A stretch of 64,000 bases of DNA from Gigaspora margarita (GCA_009809945.1 WTPW01000556.1:173555-237554); one strand, 5' to 3'; numbered from the stretch's first letter, positions 11,511 to 22,250 are shown. The notes: generated by a model from the sequence alone, not told the origin. A program made the numbers and translations.

Positions 11511-11699
11511 AATCAGAAATTGGCTGGAGAGTCAAAAACATATTGTGGTATCAGATGCAGAAATCCAAGTGGATACAATATGGATTTAGACTTTCGTTAT
11601 CATCTGGCATAAATTAAAGAAGAAATTAAGAGTACTATGCCATACATAGCACCAGAAGTTAAATGGGTAAACCGTTATACAAGTGGCTAATATTATGGG

Positions 11700-12704
11700 G
11701 TTGGAGTCATCAGAGTAAAGACCAGTGTTTGGGACAAACCACATGGTTCATGTAAGGGTCAAAATAAGTATACAGGCACATATGTTTGTGTGTATACATG
11801 AGGCAGGTGTGTATACCCCACACTGCTCTCAAATTAAGATTAAAGATAGTGGTACATGAGTATGTGGTACAGAGCATTGTAAAAAAAGAAGTGAAAGAAA
11901 ATGAACACGCATGTTTGTGTAGAGGTATAAACAGGGCATACAAATGTATGCTTCTGTGTGGGTATGAGTAAGGCAGGTGTTAACATCCTGCACTGCCTTT
12001 TAATTATGGTTATAGTTAAGAAATTTCATGTGTATAAATAAGGTGAGTGTGTACATCCCATGCTGCTCTCAAATTAAGATATAAAGGTAGTAGATATAAG
12101 TATATAGTACAGAGTATAGTAAAAAAAATGTATATGTCACATGTATGTACAAATTGAAGTGGGTGTGTACACCCCACACCGCTCTGAAGTAATGGTATAG
12201 TTTACAAATCAGGTATTGAGAAAAAAAAGCAGCTGTGTACATCCCACATTGCTCTTAAGTAATAGTATAGTATAGATAAAAGGTATTGTGAAAAAAAAAA
12301 AATTGAATGCGCAGGTTCATATAGAGGTATGAATGAGGCATACAAACACATATGTTTGTGCATGAGTGTGAGTGAGGTGGGTGCAAATACCTGCACAGCC
12401 AAAAAATTATGGTTAAAAAAATAACACATGGATTGAAGCAGGAGTACACCCCATACCACTCTTAGGTAATGGCAACTTATATAGTACACTGAACAGGTAT
12501 TGAAAAAAAGAAGAGAAAAAAGAAAAAGGAAGAAATGAACACACATGTTTGTGTAGAGGTAAACAAGACATACAAACACATATGTTCTTGTATGGTATAA
12601 GTGAGGCAGGTTGAACACCACAACTGCTTCAAATTATAGTTAATAGAAATGATATATAGATTGAAGCGGGTGTATACACTCCACACTGCCCTTAAGTAAT
12701 AGCA
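11700..12704. repeat. Tandem array with CCCCACACTGCTCT landmark
   Basis: The sequence GTGTGTATACCCCACACTGC and variants recur roughly every 70-170 bp (about 11822, 11990, 12060, 12175, 12243, 12397, 12450, 12615, 12690). They alternate with ACACATATGTTTGTGT blocks. Long minus-strand frames here are produced by the repeat. The array resumes at 13511 after the foldback insertion (ATATGGTATACTGAATAG). Confidence 0.65.
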
Positions 12705-12713
12705 ACCTATATG

Positions 12714-13510
12714 CGGTTCCAATTATTTTCCTGACACAAACTTTCCTGACAATTCATTTGCCTGCCAAACCTTTTACAGACATATCACTTTCCTGACAAT
12801 ACCTTTTTTTGGACAGTATTAGATTCCTGACATATTAGTTTCCTGACATATCACTTTTCTGACTATATCCATTTCCTAACAGTATTCTTTTCCTGACAGT
12901 ATTCTTTTCTCTGCAGTATTCTCTTCCCAACAGTATTCTTTCCCAAAAATATTCATTCCTGACAGTACTCTTTCCCGACAGTACCCTTTTTCGACAATAA
13001 CCTTTTCTGACAGTACCCTTTCCTGACAGTACTCTTTCCTGATAGTACTCTGTTCGACAGTATCTTTTCTGAATAGTTAGGGTTAAGGTGAGCGCTAATA
13101 TTGTCCTTTTCATGTTAGGGTTGGTATAGGTTATAAATAAAATTTTTTAGATTGCATAGTTTTCATGCACCTGAGGAAAAGATACTGTCGGGAAAAGATA
13201 CTGTCGGGAAAGGTACTGTCGAGAAAAGGTAATGTCAGAAAAAGATACTATCAGGAAAAGATACTATCAGGAAAAGATACTGTTGGGAAAAGATACTGTT
13301 AGGAAAAGAATACTGTCGAGAAAATAATACTGTCGGGAAAATGATACTGTCAGGAAATAGATATATAAAGAAAGTGATATGTTGGAAAACTAATATGTCA
13401 AAAATCTAATACTGTTCAAAAAGGTATTGTCAGGAAAGTGATATGTCCAAAAAAGTTTGGCAGGAAAATGAATTGTCGGGAAAGTTTGTTCAGGAAAATA
13501 ATATAAACCC
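12714..13510. mobile_element. Foldback element with word-repeat arms and 9-bp duplication
   Basis: The left arm (to about 13075) is a chain of degenerate 16-18 bp words like TTTCCTGACAGTATTC. The right arm (from about 13175) carries their inverted complement, like AAAAGATACTGTCGGGAAAA. The arms align end to end in inverted order, down to unit-specific variants such as CCTGCCAAACC and GACATATTAG. ACCTATATG is repeated exactly at 12705-12713 and 13511-13519. The core of about 90 bp contains two GTTAGGGTT words. Long inverted arms with a 9-bp duplication fit Mutator-like or foldback elements. No gene is inside. Confidence 0.75.
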
Positions 13511-13555
13511 ACCTATATGGTATACTGAATAGACAATTGTAAGAAAAGTTAAAAA

Positions 13556-14255
13556 TGTTTTACAGGATGTCACGTGAGATGATGTTATAGAGTAGGTATG
13601 ATTATGTTTCTAGAATTGTTGTGTATAGGCAGGATTGTCTTTTGTATATCACAAGATTGCACGATTCTCATCAACAGTCCCATATTGTATGACGTCATTT
13701 GCATAAAAGGATATGACTGTAGTTATAAAGGTTGGTTACGACTGTTGTGTGTGAGGAAGGGGCACACAATGAGATAAGCAATAATAATGATCCAATTGTG
13801 AACGAAGTCACAAGGTGGATATTATTGCGAGTTACTGGACTTTTTGTGTGATAGCAGATCACTGCGAAATGGTATTTTAGGTAACCTGATGATCTGCATC
13901 AATTTCTTTGTTCTTTGAAGTTTCTGCTCGACATTGTGTCCAGCTATCCCCCACCATGCCCAAAAGGAAAAGAAAAAGAAGAAAGAAGAGGAAGAAGAGA
14001 GGAGTTGAGCAAAAGGGGGCAATACATTACTACAGAGTCACTGGACTTGTCACAAAATAGGAAGAAACAAACAAAGAAATCGAACTATCCATGAAAATTC
14101 TGCTTACGTGACATCCTGCGGCTTGTTCTGTGACCCCATCCCATATTGTATGATATCATTTGTATAAAAGGACATGAATGTAGTTATGAAGTTTGGTCAT
14201 GACTGTTGTGTACGAGGAAGGGGCACATGATGAGATGAGCAATAATAATGTTAAT
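13556..14255 (+). repeat. LTR-like repeat, copy 3 with repeated block
   Basis: Two versions of one block lie about 455 bp apart: 13685-13790 (CATATTGTATGACGTCATTT to GGGGCACACAATGAG) and 14145-14250 (CATATTGTATGATATCATTT to GGGGCACATGATGAG). Between them are AACCTGATGATCTGCATCAA, CTGCTCGACATTGTGTCCAG and a purine-rich tract. This is what a TRIM with two LTRs and a small interior would look like. A TATA-like CATAAAAGGA and a tail-like GCAATAATAATG recur in both. The assignment is inferred, with no PBS/PPT proof. Confidence 0.45.
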
Positions 14256-14279
14256 CATGTGATTATTAGCAAAATAGAA

Positions 14280-14475
14280 AAGTGCATTCAATAAAACTTA
14301 GTGTCAGAGAAAAGTCAAATTAGAAATATATCATGTCAGAGAGATGTTATGTCAAAAATATGAAATGTCAGTATAAGAAGCTGTAGAAAACATGGTAAGT
14401 CAAGGAAATATTCTGTCAACAAAAAGTGCTATAGGTAAAACATTCTGTCAGGGATATAGTGTCAGGAAAATGGGC
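14280..14475. repeat. Single arm of a word-repeat foldback
   Basis: Words of the TGTCAGGAAA/TGTCAGAGA type recur every 15-25 bp, as in the right arm at 13175-13510, but no inverted partner is visible downstream. It is a truncated relative or source sequence. Confidence 0.5.
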
Positions 14476-14680
14476 TATTTTATTCAAAAAGGAAACAACC
14501 ATTTTATTTTATTGTATTGTATGTATGTACGTACATACAATCAAGTATCTGGTATATATGTACGCAGTACATTTGCATGTACTAGTGTTAGTTCTGGTAC
14601 AGCCTCCCTAAATTTTTTGTTAAATTCATGTTGTATTGGGGCATGTAATTGAATTTTTTGTTTTGCATAACCTGCCAACC

Positions 14681-14859
14681 AGGACCCGAAATATACATAG
14701 ATAGGTAAGGTATTAGTTTGCTTAATTTTGGAGGTTTTTATGCAGATCTTTTCTATTTTTAGTTATTTTTTGCTTATTTTTGAGGTTTTTTCTGCAGATC
14801 TTTCTATTTTTAGTAATTTTATAATTAACCTGACCTATCTATATATATTCGGGGCCCTC
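14681..14859. mobile_element. Small TIR element, 179 bp, 7-bp duplication
   Basis: The terminal inverted repeats are imperfect: AGGACCCGAAATATACATAG against the inverted GAGGGCCCCGAATATATATA. GCCAACC flanks both ends (14674-14680 and 14860-14866). The insertion splits a copy of the TTTTGTTTTGCATAACCTG family. Inside is a 48-bp tandem duplication containing TGCAGATCTTTTCTATTTTT. The superfamily is unclear; an 8-bp hAT duplication with one mismatch is possible. Confidence 0.55.
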
Positions 14860-15334
14860 GCCAACCCAATTTCTCCAAAAAAAAAATTTTTAAAATTCCT
14901 ATTGTGCCAATTATTCCATTTTTGCCATTTAATATTTTTCTCCGGTGTCACCTGATGATGAACTTAATTTTCCGTAATTACCCGTTAGACCCAATAAAAA
15001 AAAGACAAAATTTTCTGATTCCATGTTATGCAAACCGAATAATTAACTTTGCGTGACCTTAGATGTGAACATGAATTAAAAAAAAAAAAAAAAAATCTGA
15101 CCCAATGACCAGAATTTGAAACACCAGGTTATGCAAAACGAAAAATTACTTTGCATGGCCTTATCAGAATTGAGTCAATAGAATATACATTCTGAGTCAT
15201 TTCAAGATTTAGGTCGATTTCAAATTGACCTTGGTCGTTTTTAAATTTTGTAATGATCTAGGTCATTTCTTAATCAGTTACATTTTAAAAAATAAAGAAT
15301 TATACGACCAAGTGATGAATTGTAGGCATCTCTT

Positions 15335-15733
15335 GTGGGAGCATATCTCTCAAAATTTCTTAAAGTTCATTATGTTAGAATAGCGTTTAATTTAGGGTTA
15401 AAGATAAGTAAAAGGTATGGTAAAAATTACTCAAGGAAAGCTTTTCTTAAGACACGAAAGGAGGTTTCTTCTGCATGTTTTCTGAAAAATAAGCAACTTT
15501 TTATTCAAAAAACGTTTGTTTTGAACTTTTCTGATCGTGTTACGGCACACAAAATCGTGGGTCGTTATTGGCTAACAGATGCAAGATATGCGTCTCTTGC
15601 GAATATGCCTAAAAGTTCCCTAAGCAATAAATACTATTTATTCACTGTTTTATATGACGACATGACATTGACCGATGTTACTATTATTTCTATCATATTT
15701 CTTTACAATTTTAAAATTTTTTTGGGAAAATAA
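15335..15733 (+). CDS. Uncertain open frame, about 130 codons, unknown
   Basis: An open frame of about 400 nt ends with TAA at 15733. The first in-frame ATG is near 15606, so the upstream part would need another start or an exon boundary. The sequence is basic (RYGKNYSRKAFLKTRKE) and then reads like a folded protein (DRVTAHKIVGRYWLTDARYA). No family is recognised. It may be an orphan exon or a gene fragment. Confidence 0.25.
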   Translation: MGAYLSKFLKVHYVRIAFNLGLKISKRYGKNYSRKAFLKTRKEVSSACFLKNKQLFIQKTFVLNFSDRVTAHKIVGRYWLTDARYASLANMPKSSLSNKYYLFTVLYDDMTLTDVTIISIIFLYNFKIFLGK

Positions 15734-15856
15734 ATAAAAAAGCTTAGAGAAATAATTAATATTTTTTTTCAGTGCTAAGATAATCTTCTGGTTTATTGCT
15801 TTATTGATTATTAAGTTACTTTTACAATACAATATATACTTGTAATGCATCATCCA

Positions 15857-16530
15857 AAATACAAAGATAATTATCTGATTTCATCAGATAATCCTAATTC
15901 TTTTACCCCAACACTTGCGGAATAATTATTAGTCATACCTTCATCGGATAGTGCTTTTTTGCTATTTGTATAATACAAGACACTTGGATAGGCATTAGGA
16001 TTAATATATATATATATATCATTAATTATATATATTTATAGTGATTATATATACTCATAGTGATTATGTGTATGATATATATTCATAGTGATGATATATA
16101 TTCATAGTGACTATATAGATTCATTGTGATGATATATATTCATAGTGATGATATATATTCACAGTGATGATATATATTCATAGTGATGATCCATAACCAT
16201 AGTTTTAGTTGATTATTGTTTAAATATTATACTAACTTTGGATTGCTATTAATAAAAGGAATAAGATAAATCGCTCTATTTGGATCATCGTTCTTATAAT
16301 ATTCATTTAGATAATTGTACCAAAGACTAGTAGAAGAGGACTAAGCAAGATCTGGCCGATCTAGGACATAAGACATTCTCACTGCCCCAAGTTCATCATA
16401 TAAACGACTTTTATTATCAGGATTATCTGTAAAGTAATGAGTATAGTCTAGACAACTAACACGATCTTAATATTCAAGTATAGTGATAATATTGATACCG
16501 ACATTTTCAAAAGAAGGGTAGAGAACAAGC
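15857..16530 (-). pseudogene. Decayed unknown gene, C-terminal part
   Basis: On the minus strand a coherent protein-like sequence runs from about 16530 to 15857: ENVGINIITILEY, then HYFTDNPDNKSRLYDELGAV, RMSYVLDRPDLA, then NEYYKNDDPNRAIYLIPF, and finally NSKKALSDEGMTNNYSASVG with a terminal stop. Stops interrupt it after ILEY, after DRPDLA and after NPKLV. A 20-bp minisatellite occupies 16030-16202, possibly in an intron. The family is not recognised. It lies directly downstream of, and on the same strand as, the protease-like gene at 17475-20491. Confidence 0.45.
16030..16202. repeat. Minisatellite, ~20-bp unit, about 8 copies
   Basis: Variants of GATGATATATATTCATAGT are repeated head to tail, and the units drift in one or two bases. 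Confidence 0.8.
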
Positions 16531-17474
16531 CTGATAATATACATATAGGATTAAGTTCATTATATGCTTTCTTGATATAAATTATATAATAGGTATATAT
16601 TAATTAAAAAATACATCAGACATTCCCGCGTCAAAATACATATTTCTAATAGAAAATTATGATATAAATTTAACATTCTTAAAACTACAAGACTAAATTA
16701 TAAATATGAAGTATACTTGGATTTTCTATCGGAGCATTTCGAGAGTTTACTTTATATTTCCATCATTAATTCTTTTAAAATTAAAATTGATAGCATTAAT
16801 AGGTTTACTTAATACATACATTTATATATACTTGCTTTTTATAATACGAATAAATCGCAGTAATAATAATCATTTAAAAATGTTGAACGTTTGTCAACAT
16901 TACTATCTGGCGCTCTCCTTAAACAGTTTAATCTTGCTGTTCTGTGTCTTTCAGTTGCTTGAACCACTTTATATTATATAAGAAATGTTTCGTTAAGGGT
17001 AAATTACTTCATCATGAAAATAAATGCAATACTACCGTCAACTTTTCTGATAAAAGCTGCGGGAAATAAAGGTAAATTTACTAAATTCAATACTTACGCA
17101 CTGGCAATTATAGAAAGAATTAGCAAGAATTTATTTTTATTAATAAAATTATGATCATTATTAAAATTTAAAATTAATATATGGTTATTCGCCTTATAAA
17201 CCGAAGCAAGCCATAGCAAATCTGTGGGTATGACAAATAAGCCGCAGAAGCCGACTTATTTAAGAACACTATATATATAGGCTAGATAGATATTTAATAA
17301 ATTCTATATTAAATAATTTAAAAAAATTAAAATATATATAGTATTCTATATAATGACTATATAAAGGTATTGATCTATTTAGATTTTATAAAAAACATAC
17401 TTTGTAATTTACATGCTAAAATTTTTCTTAATCGAACAATTAATCTCGTGCAAATTCTCAGGCACAATAACCTA
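16531..17474. other. Gene-free stretch between two minus-strand loci
   Basis: It is AT-rich with no supported gene. It would contain the 3' flank of the protease-like gene and any lost 5' exons of the pseudogene below it. Confidence 0.4.
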
Positions 17475-20400
17475 TTAGTTACAAACATCTTTGCAATCTC
17501 CCATTGTAGTTATTGTCCATGCACCAGATCCATATGCAGGATATGTATTGATTATACAACTCCAAACAGGATTACTCCTAGCAACAAGATACAAACTATA
17601 TGAGGTGTATGGATATACTACATAATCTATGTTGTAATTCCCGTCATTATCACGTTGACCTATGTAATAGAATTCATATTTATAAACTTTATTACCATTA
17701 TATAAAACAAGCATAGACAAGGATAATGCGTCTGGAGGCACTTTAATTTTTATTCCGTATAGCTGTAAAAAATATAGATAATTCAAAAAAGTTAATATAG
17801 TTAAATTATATAATGTTCTGTAAAACAAATACGTACAGTATATTTATTTCTTTCAATTGACCATGGATCATTACTAACGTCTGCATCTAAATAGCCAGTT
17901 TCAAGTAAATAATTCCCAGAACAACTAGAACCATCATTTGGTGGTCCTGAATAAAAGGTAAATTGATAAGAAAAGTCTTTATTTGCCATATAATTAGGTA
18001 TATTGAAATAGTCAACATCATCATTATCTATCGAAATCGATTGGCTATTTCCATTTTTTTCAGTTATAATCAAGCATTTTATATCACTAGGTATCAAAGT
18101 AGGAAGTTGAATACTTATTCCGGCTTGAGTCTAAAAAAATTAGAATGAATGTTATTATAAAGTATATACTATTCTGTAAAACAAGACAAATACGCACAGG
18201 AGGAGGAGGCGAAGTAGGAGTAGGAGTAGGAGTAGGAGTAGGAGTAGGAGTAGGAGTAGGAGTAGAAGTAGAAGTATAAGTAGGAGTAGAAGTAGGAGTA
18301 GAAGTAGAAGTAGGAGTAGGAGTAGAAGTAGCAGGAGGCGAAGTAGGAGTAGAAGTAGAAGTAGAAGGAGGCGAAGTAGGAGGAGTAGAAGTAGAAGTAG
18401 AATTAGAAGTAGGACCGTAATCAATATCTCTTCGAGAGCCAATACCAAATCGAGAATTTGATTGATCAAAGACCATATAAAAGTTCTTTTAATAATGAAT
18501 AATTTAAATTATTAATAAATATGCGATTATAATTAACGTACGATATAAATATCATGCTATAAATTACCATAATAAAACCACTTCCAAATACCCAAGAATC
18601 GTTATTAGCACCGCCAGTAATTATCGCTTCACATTTGTCTGTACCACCTTTAATAATTGCACTTGATGGTAATCTCCACTTATAATTTGCAATTTCAAAA
18701 GATAGATCAAATGTACGTGGAATGCTACAATCTACTGTTGCTACTCCGTTAGAATAATTTCCTCCAGGTAAATTATTTACAATTATACTGGCACTATTAT
18801 CATCGAACTGAAGGTCTTGGATTTCACTGTTAAACCAAATTAACCCACTTATATTAATTGGCACATTATTTATATATATATTAGTAAGATTGAACATGAA
18901 TTCTTCATTTGTATCCGTGAGTTTAGGAAGAGGCTGATATATTATATTAGATTCGTCATTCCCTAATGTTATAATAACAATGTAAATGAATAATTATAAT
19001 ACAATACCAAATGATTTACCATGACCTTTTTTATATTAATATTTTTTTTCGTTGTTGACTTTTATATAAAAGGTTAGTTTTAACTACGCCATCTCAAAGG
19101 ATTTGCCAAATTTAAGTAAAGATTAATTAGAAATAAATAGAAGGCAAATATAAATGGACAAATAGATATAGTTATAATGAAAAAATTTTGTTATATGAAT
19201 TAATCATGTATTTTTCGAGGCTTGATTGATAACCAGTTAAAATTGACTTTTAAAATGCCTTAATTAAGAATTTAAAGTATCGCGGCAAAGTTTTATAATT
19301 TACCATAATTTAATAAGCATAAATTTAGTAAATCCTTGAGATGCGATCATAAAATAACAGTTGTTGCATTGTTGATCTTTTGGTTGCGAGTGTACAAGAA
19401 CTATTTTAAAAACATGCTGTACTAATTGGTTATAATTCATATTTATAATGATATATAAAACCAGATCAGTATGATATTGCTTTTAAAATAGGTATTTTAC
19501 TACCCAATATAAGACTGATTAGGTCATTCATACTCTCATTACTGTAATTGCGTTGATATTATATAAAATATGAATTAAAATTTCATGACACTAACCTAAA
19601 ATATATCCTAAGTCTAATCCCCCAAAAGTAATTGAGCCTCCATTACCAATATATTCGGATTTTGTGGAAAGAGCAATTCCTATTATTTGATTCTAAATTA
19701 TATGGTATTATTAAAAGGTTCTTCAGACAATAAATTAAAGATTATAAAAAAAAAAAAAACAGCATTTCTATACTTACAGTAAATCTATTTAGTATGGACT
19801 ATTTTTAATGCCAATATTAAAATTTTATATAAATAAAAATAGCAAAAAATTTAAAAAGTAAGAAAATAATTACATTTTGGTAAGTCTTAAGGCCTAGTCG
19901 TCCTGCACTTGTACTCGAAATTGTATCACTTTTATTTCCTTTTATATCCTCAGGTAATCCAAATGACATTTGTTCAAATGTTTGATTATTAATTATAATT
20001 GTGTCATTGGCCCATACACTCTCAAGTTCACTTCCATCGATATATTTAATCGGAAACACGTCAAAATTTCTCGTACTAGTATTCGAAAGAGTTGTATTAT
20101 AAAAGTTTGCTGTATTGCTGCAGGCATCTCCCAATGGACTCAAGCATAATTCGCTAACAACCCAGAGTAAATTAAATGTTGTGTCAATTACTATTTTTAA
20201 TGTTTGAGGTGGTGTTCCAACTTGAAGCGAAAAGGACCATTGCATTAGAGATTGCTCAAAAGTAAGATTCATTGGTACGATGGAAGTAAGTTCTCCAGCA
20301 TCTCTCTTCCAGTTCTGGCCAATTTTATATACTTGGGCATTTATATTATTATGCGTCCAAAAATTTATAAAAATTATAAAGATAATTAATGAAATATGGA

Positions 20401-20491
20401 GTCGTTTTAGTTGAAGAACATGAAGTTTAAACGAAAAGATATTCATCATTAAATGATGTAAATTAGTTGCAAATATTTTTATTGATTTCAA
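17475..20491 (-). CDS. Secreted aspartyl-protease-like protein without DTG motifs, 7 exons
   Basis: The proposed exons (minus strand) are 20491-19874, 19798-19778 (21 bp), 19692-19596, 18962-18568, 18485-18198, 18130-17837 and 17762-17475. All junctions are GT-AG and in phase, giving about 666 aa. Residues 31-45 are hydrophobic (signal peptide or anchor; Met15 or Met16 may be the true start). The pepsin-fold (A1) landmarks are WSFSLQVGTPPQ (85-96), GGSITFGGLD, and SWVFGSGFIM joined to NFYMVFDQSNSRFGIGSR. The first active-site triad reads Asp-Thr-Thr (103-105) instead of DTG. The second has no DTG/DSG; FDDN near 299 is the best candidate. Catalysis is therefore doubtful. Exon 5 ends in a Pro/Thr/Ser linker encoded by a GGAGTA microsatellite. 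Exons 6 and 7 encode two cysteine-containing modules of similar size that I do not recognise. The role may be binding rather than cleavage. Confidence 0.75.
18203..18400. repeat. GTAGGA/GTAGAA hexamer microsatellite in exon 5
   Basis: Imperfect hexamers encode the Thr-Pro-Thr-Ser linker of the protease-like protein on the minus strand. The length stays in frame, so hexamer slippage would change linker length without breaking the gene. The long Leu-rich frame over the same bases is a shadow. Confidence 0.8.
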
Positions 20492-20627
20492 TAATCCGCT
20501 TATATAATATTGGGTTGGTAAGTTTCCGCAGCAAAAACTTCGGATAACCCAAATATATTTTTCAATCTATGGTAAATCCAAATTTATTATATATTACCAA
20601 AATAAAATAAGAGTTTGCAATTACCAT

Positions 20628-21461
20628 TAGGGCTGTGAATCGATTCTAAAAATTAGAATCGATAATCGAATCCCCAAAAATCGTTTTAGAATCGATGATC
20701 GAATCTTAAATATATTGTTATTTTTTGTTATTTTTTGTTCCGATATGCCAGACTAAGTTTTAATCTGTTTTGTATTGTTAAATACCATAGGATATTTGAT
20801 TATATATTTATAAATAATATAATTTAAGTTTTATTTAATGTATAAAAAGTAATAAATATATGCAATAATATATAAATTAAAATATATGTAAAATAAAAAT
20901 TGTAGAGAAAAAAGCAAACGCCAAAATAAAAACTCCACACTAAAATCAAATTATTTCCAATCTTAAAAGTAAAATTTAGTATTAATATTAAATTTAATAC
21001 TGCTGCTACATTTTAATATTCTCTCTGTTTACAGATAAGTGTATAAAAAATATAAATAGTTCGTTTGTTATTATTTAGTTTTCTTCTATTAATTTATTGC
21101 TATATGGTTTATATATTTTCAACTTGTTATTTTTCAAAGCCTCTATAGCTATCTGAAGTCACATCGTTGTAACTTATTAAAAATTATAGGGCGCATTATG
21201 TTTCTTAAACCTTAAGCCCATTGATTTTAATAATAAACACAGCCTTATATATATTTTTTACACATGTATCTAAAAACAAGAGAAAATTTAATGAAAATTT
21301 AGACATTTAAATGTTTAATATAAACCGATTGTATATTTAGAATCGATTTCAAAATATTTAATCGTTTGTAAAACCGATTAAAACGATTATACAGAAATGT
21401 GAATCGATTCTAATCCGATTAACGATTAAAACGATTATTATAGAATCGATTCACAGCCCTA
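20628..21461. mobile_element. Non-autonomous hAT-type element, 834 bp
   Basis: The ends read TAGGGCTGTGAATCGATTCT in inverted orientation. The flanks are ATTACCAT (20620-20627) and ATTATCAT (21462-21469), an 8-bp duplication with one mismatch. ATCGATTCTAA-type words recur in both orientations near each end. The interior is AT-rich and non-coding. It lies just upstream of the protease-like gene start, so it may affect that promoter. Confidence 0.75.
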
Positions 21462-21658
21462 ATTATCATAATTACATGTGAAATATATCAGAAATAATGG
21501 TTATAAATGGAAGTTTATTTAATGGGCATCACGCAAAATTTTTTAGTCAGCTACATTAACATAATTTTTTAATCAAATGATTACTGGTAAATATCGTCTA
21601 TAAATAAAGTCGACCATCTTTATAAGTCAAAAACAAATTCCTCTCATAACTGATAAAT

Positions 21659-22250
21659 ATGAATTTGAGCACTTCAATTTTGTTATCGTACTTATATTTT
21701 TCTTGTTTTCCAAAGGAAAATGTAGTCAGCATATAATTAGTACTGATTCTAACTGTTGTTATAGTAAGTAATTAAAGTAATTAGAATCATTAAATTAATT
21801 AAACAAAATTAAATATTATATTCATTTCCAATAAATTCATTTTGCATGTTCACAGAACCAAATGACCTGCAACCTAAACTTTTAGACGCCAAATGGTTAC
21901 CAAACAATCAGCTCAGTGTTTCGATACAATCGCCCAGAATTATAAGTTTTTGCGAGCCTGATTCTCCTATAGCAGTTGGTCACTTTACTTTTGATGACCA
22001 TAAAGGTCATTCATTTAGATTTTCACATGATCCAAAGTATGTTAATGGTTTCAATGATAATAACCTCCCATGTAATGGTCACGTTGGGGACAATCCATAT
22101 AATTACATCGTTTCTTATGATCCTAAACATACACCTTCAGATGGATCTACAGTGACAATTGCTCTTTCGATATATTATTGGTGCTTTCGTGATGACAAAC
22201 GGATATCATGTTCTAGTTGTGATGTTAAACTTGATGTGAAATACCCGTAA
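21659..22250 (+). CDS. Small secreted-protein-like gene, exon structure uncertain
   Basis: The main coding part (about 21857-22250, ending TAA) encodes about 130 residues with Cys residues in ISFCEPDS, LPCNGH, YWCFRD and SCSSCDVK, and with FSHDPKYVNGFNDNN. It is preceded by a good acceptor (TTTTGCATGTTCACAG). Upstream, ATG 21659 opens a signal-peptide-like segment with ILLSYLYFSCF, but its frame stops before the strong donor GTAAGT near 21764. No donor gives the right phase without a stop. Either the first exon lies elsewhere, it is mutated, or translation starts at ATG 21846. Family not recognised; cysteine-rich, possibly extracellular. Confidence 0.45.

Noticed and set aside
12720..13075. 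CRISPR-like look of regularly spaced short repeats
   Set aside because: The words are degenerate, contiguous without unique spacers, and mirrored in an inverted arm; the genome is eukaryotic.
12202..13113. Minus-strand frames in the 12-13 kb repeats
   Set aside because: Repetitive residues follow the tandem words; frames change with each unit.
13078..13130. Telomere-like GTTAGGGTTA
   Set aside because: Only one or two copies in the cores of foldbacks, also at 49930 and 9290; not a telomeric array.
16706..16981. Plus-strand frame of 91 codons
   Set aside because: Composition follows AT-rich DNA (Ile, Tyr, Leu); no supporting features.
18155..18469. Long Leu-rich minus-strand frame
   Set aside because: It is a shadow of the GGAGTA microsatellite in exon 5 of the protease-like gene; the Thr/Pro frame joins in phase to neighbouring exons.
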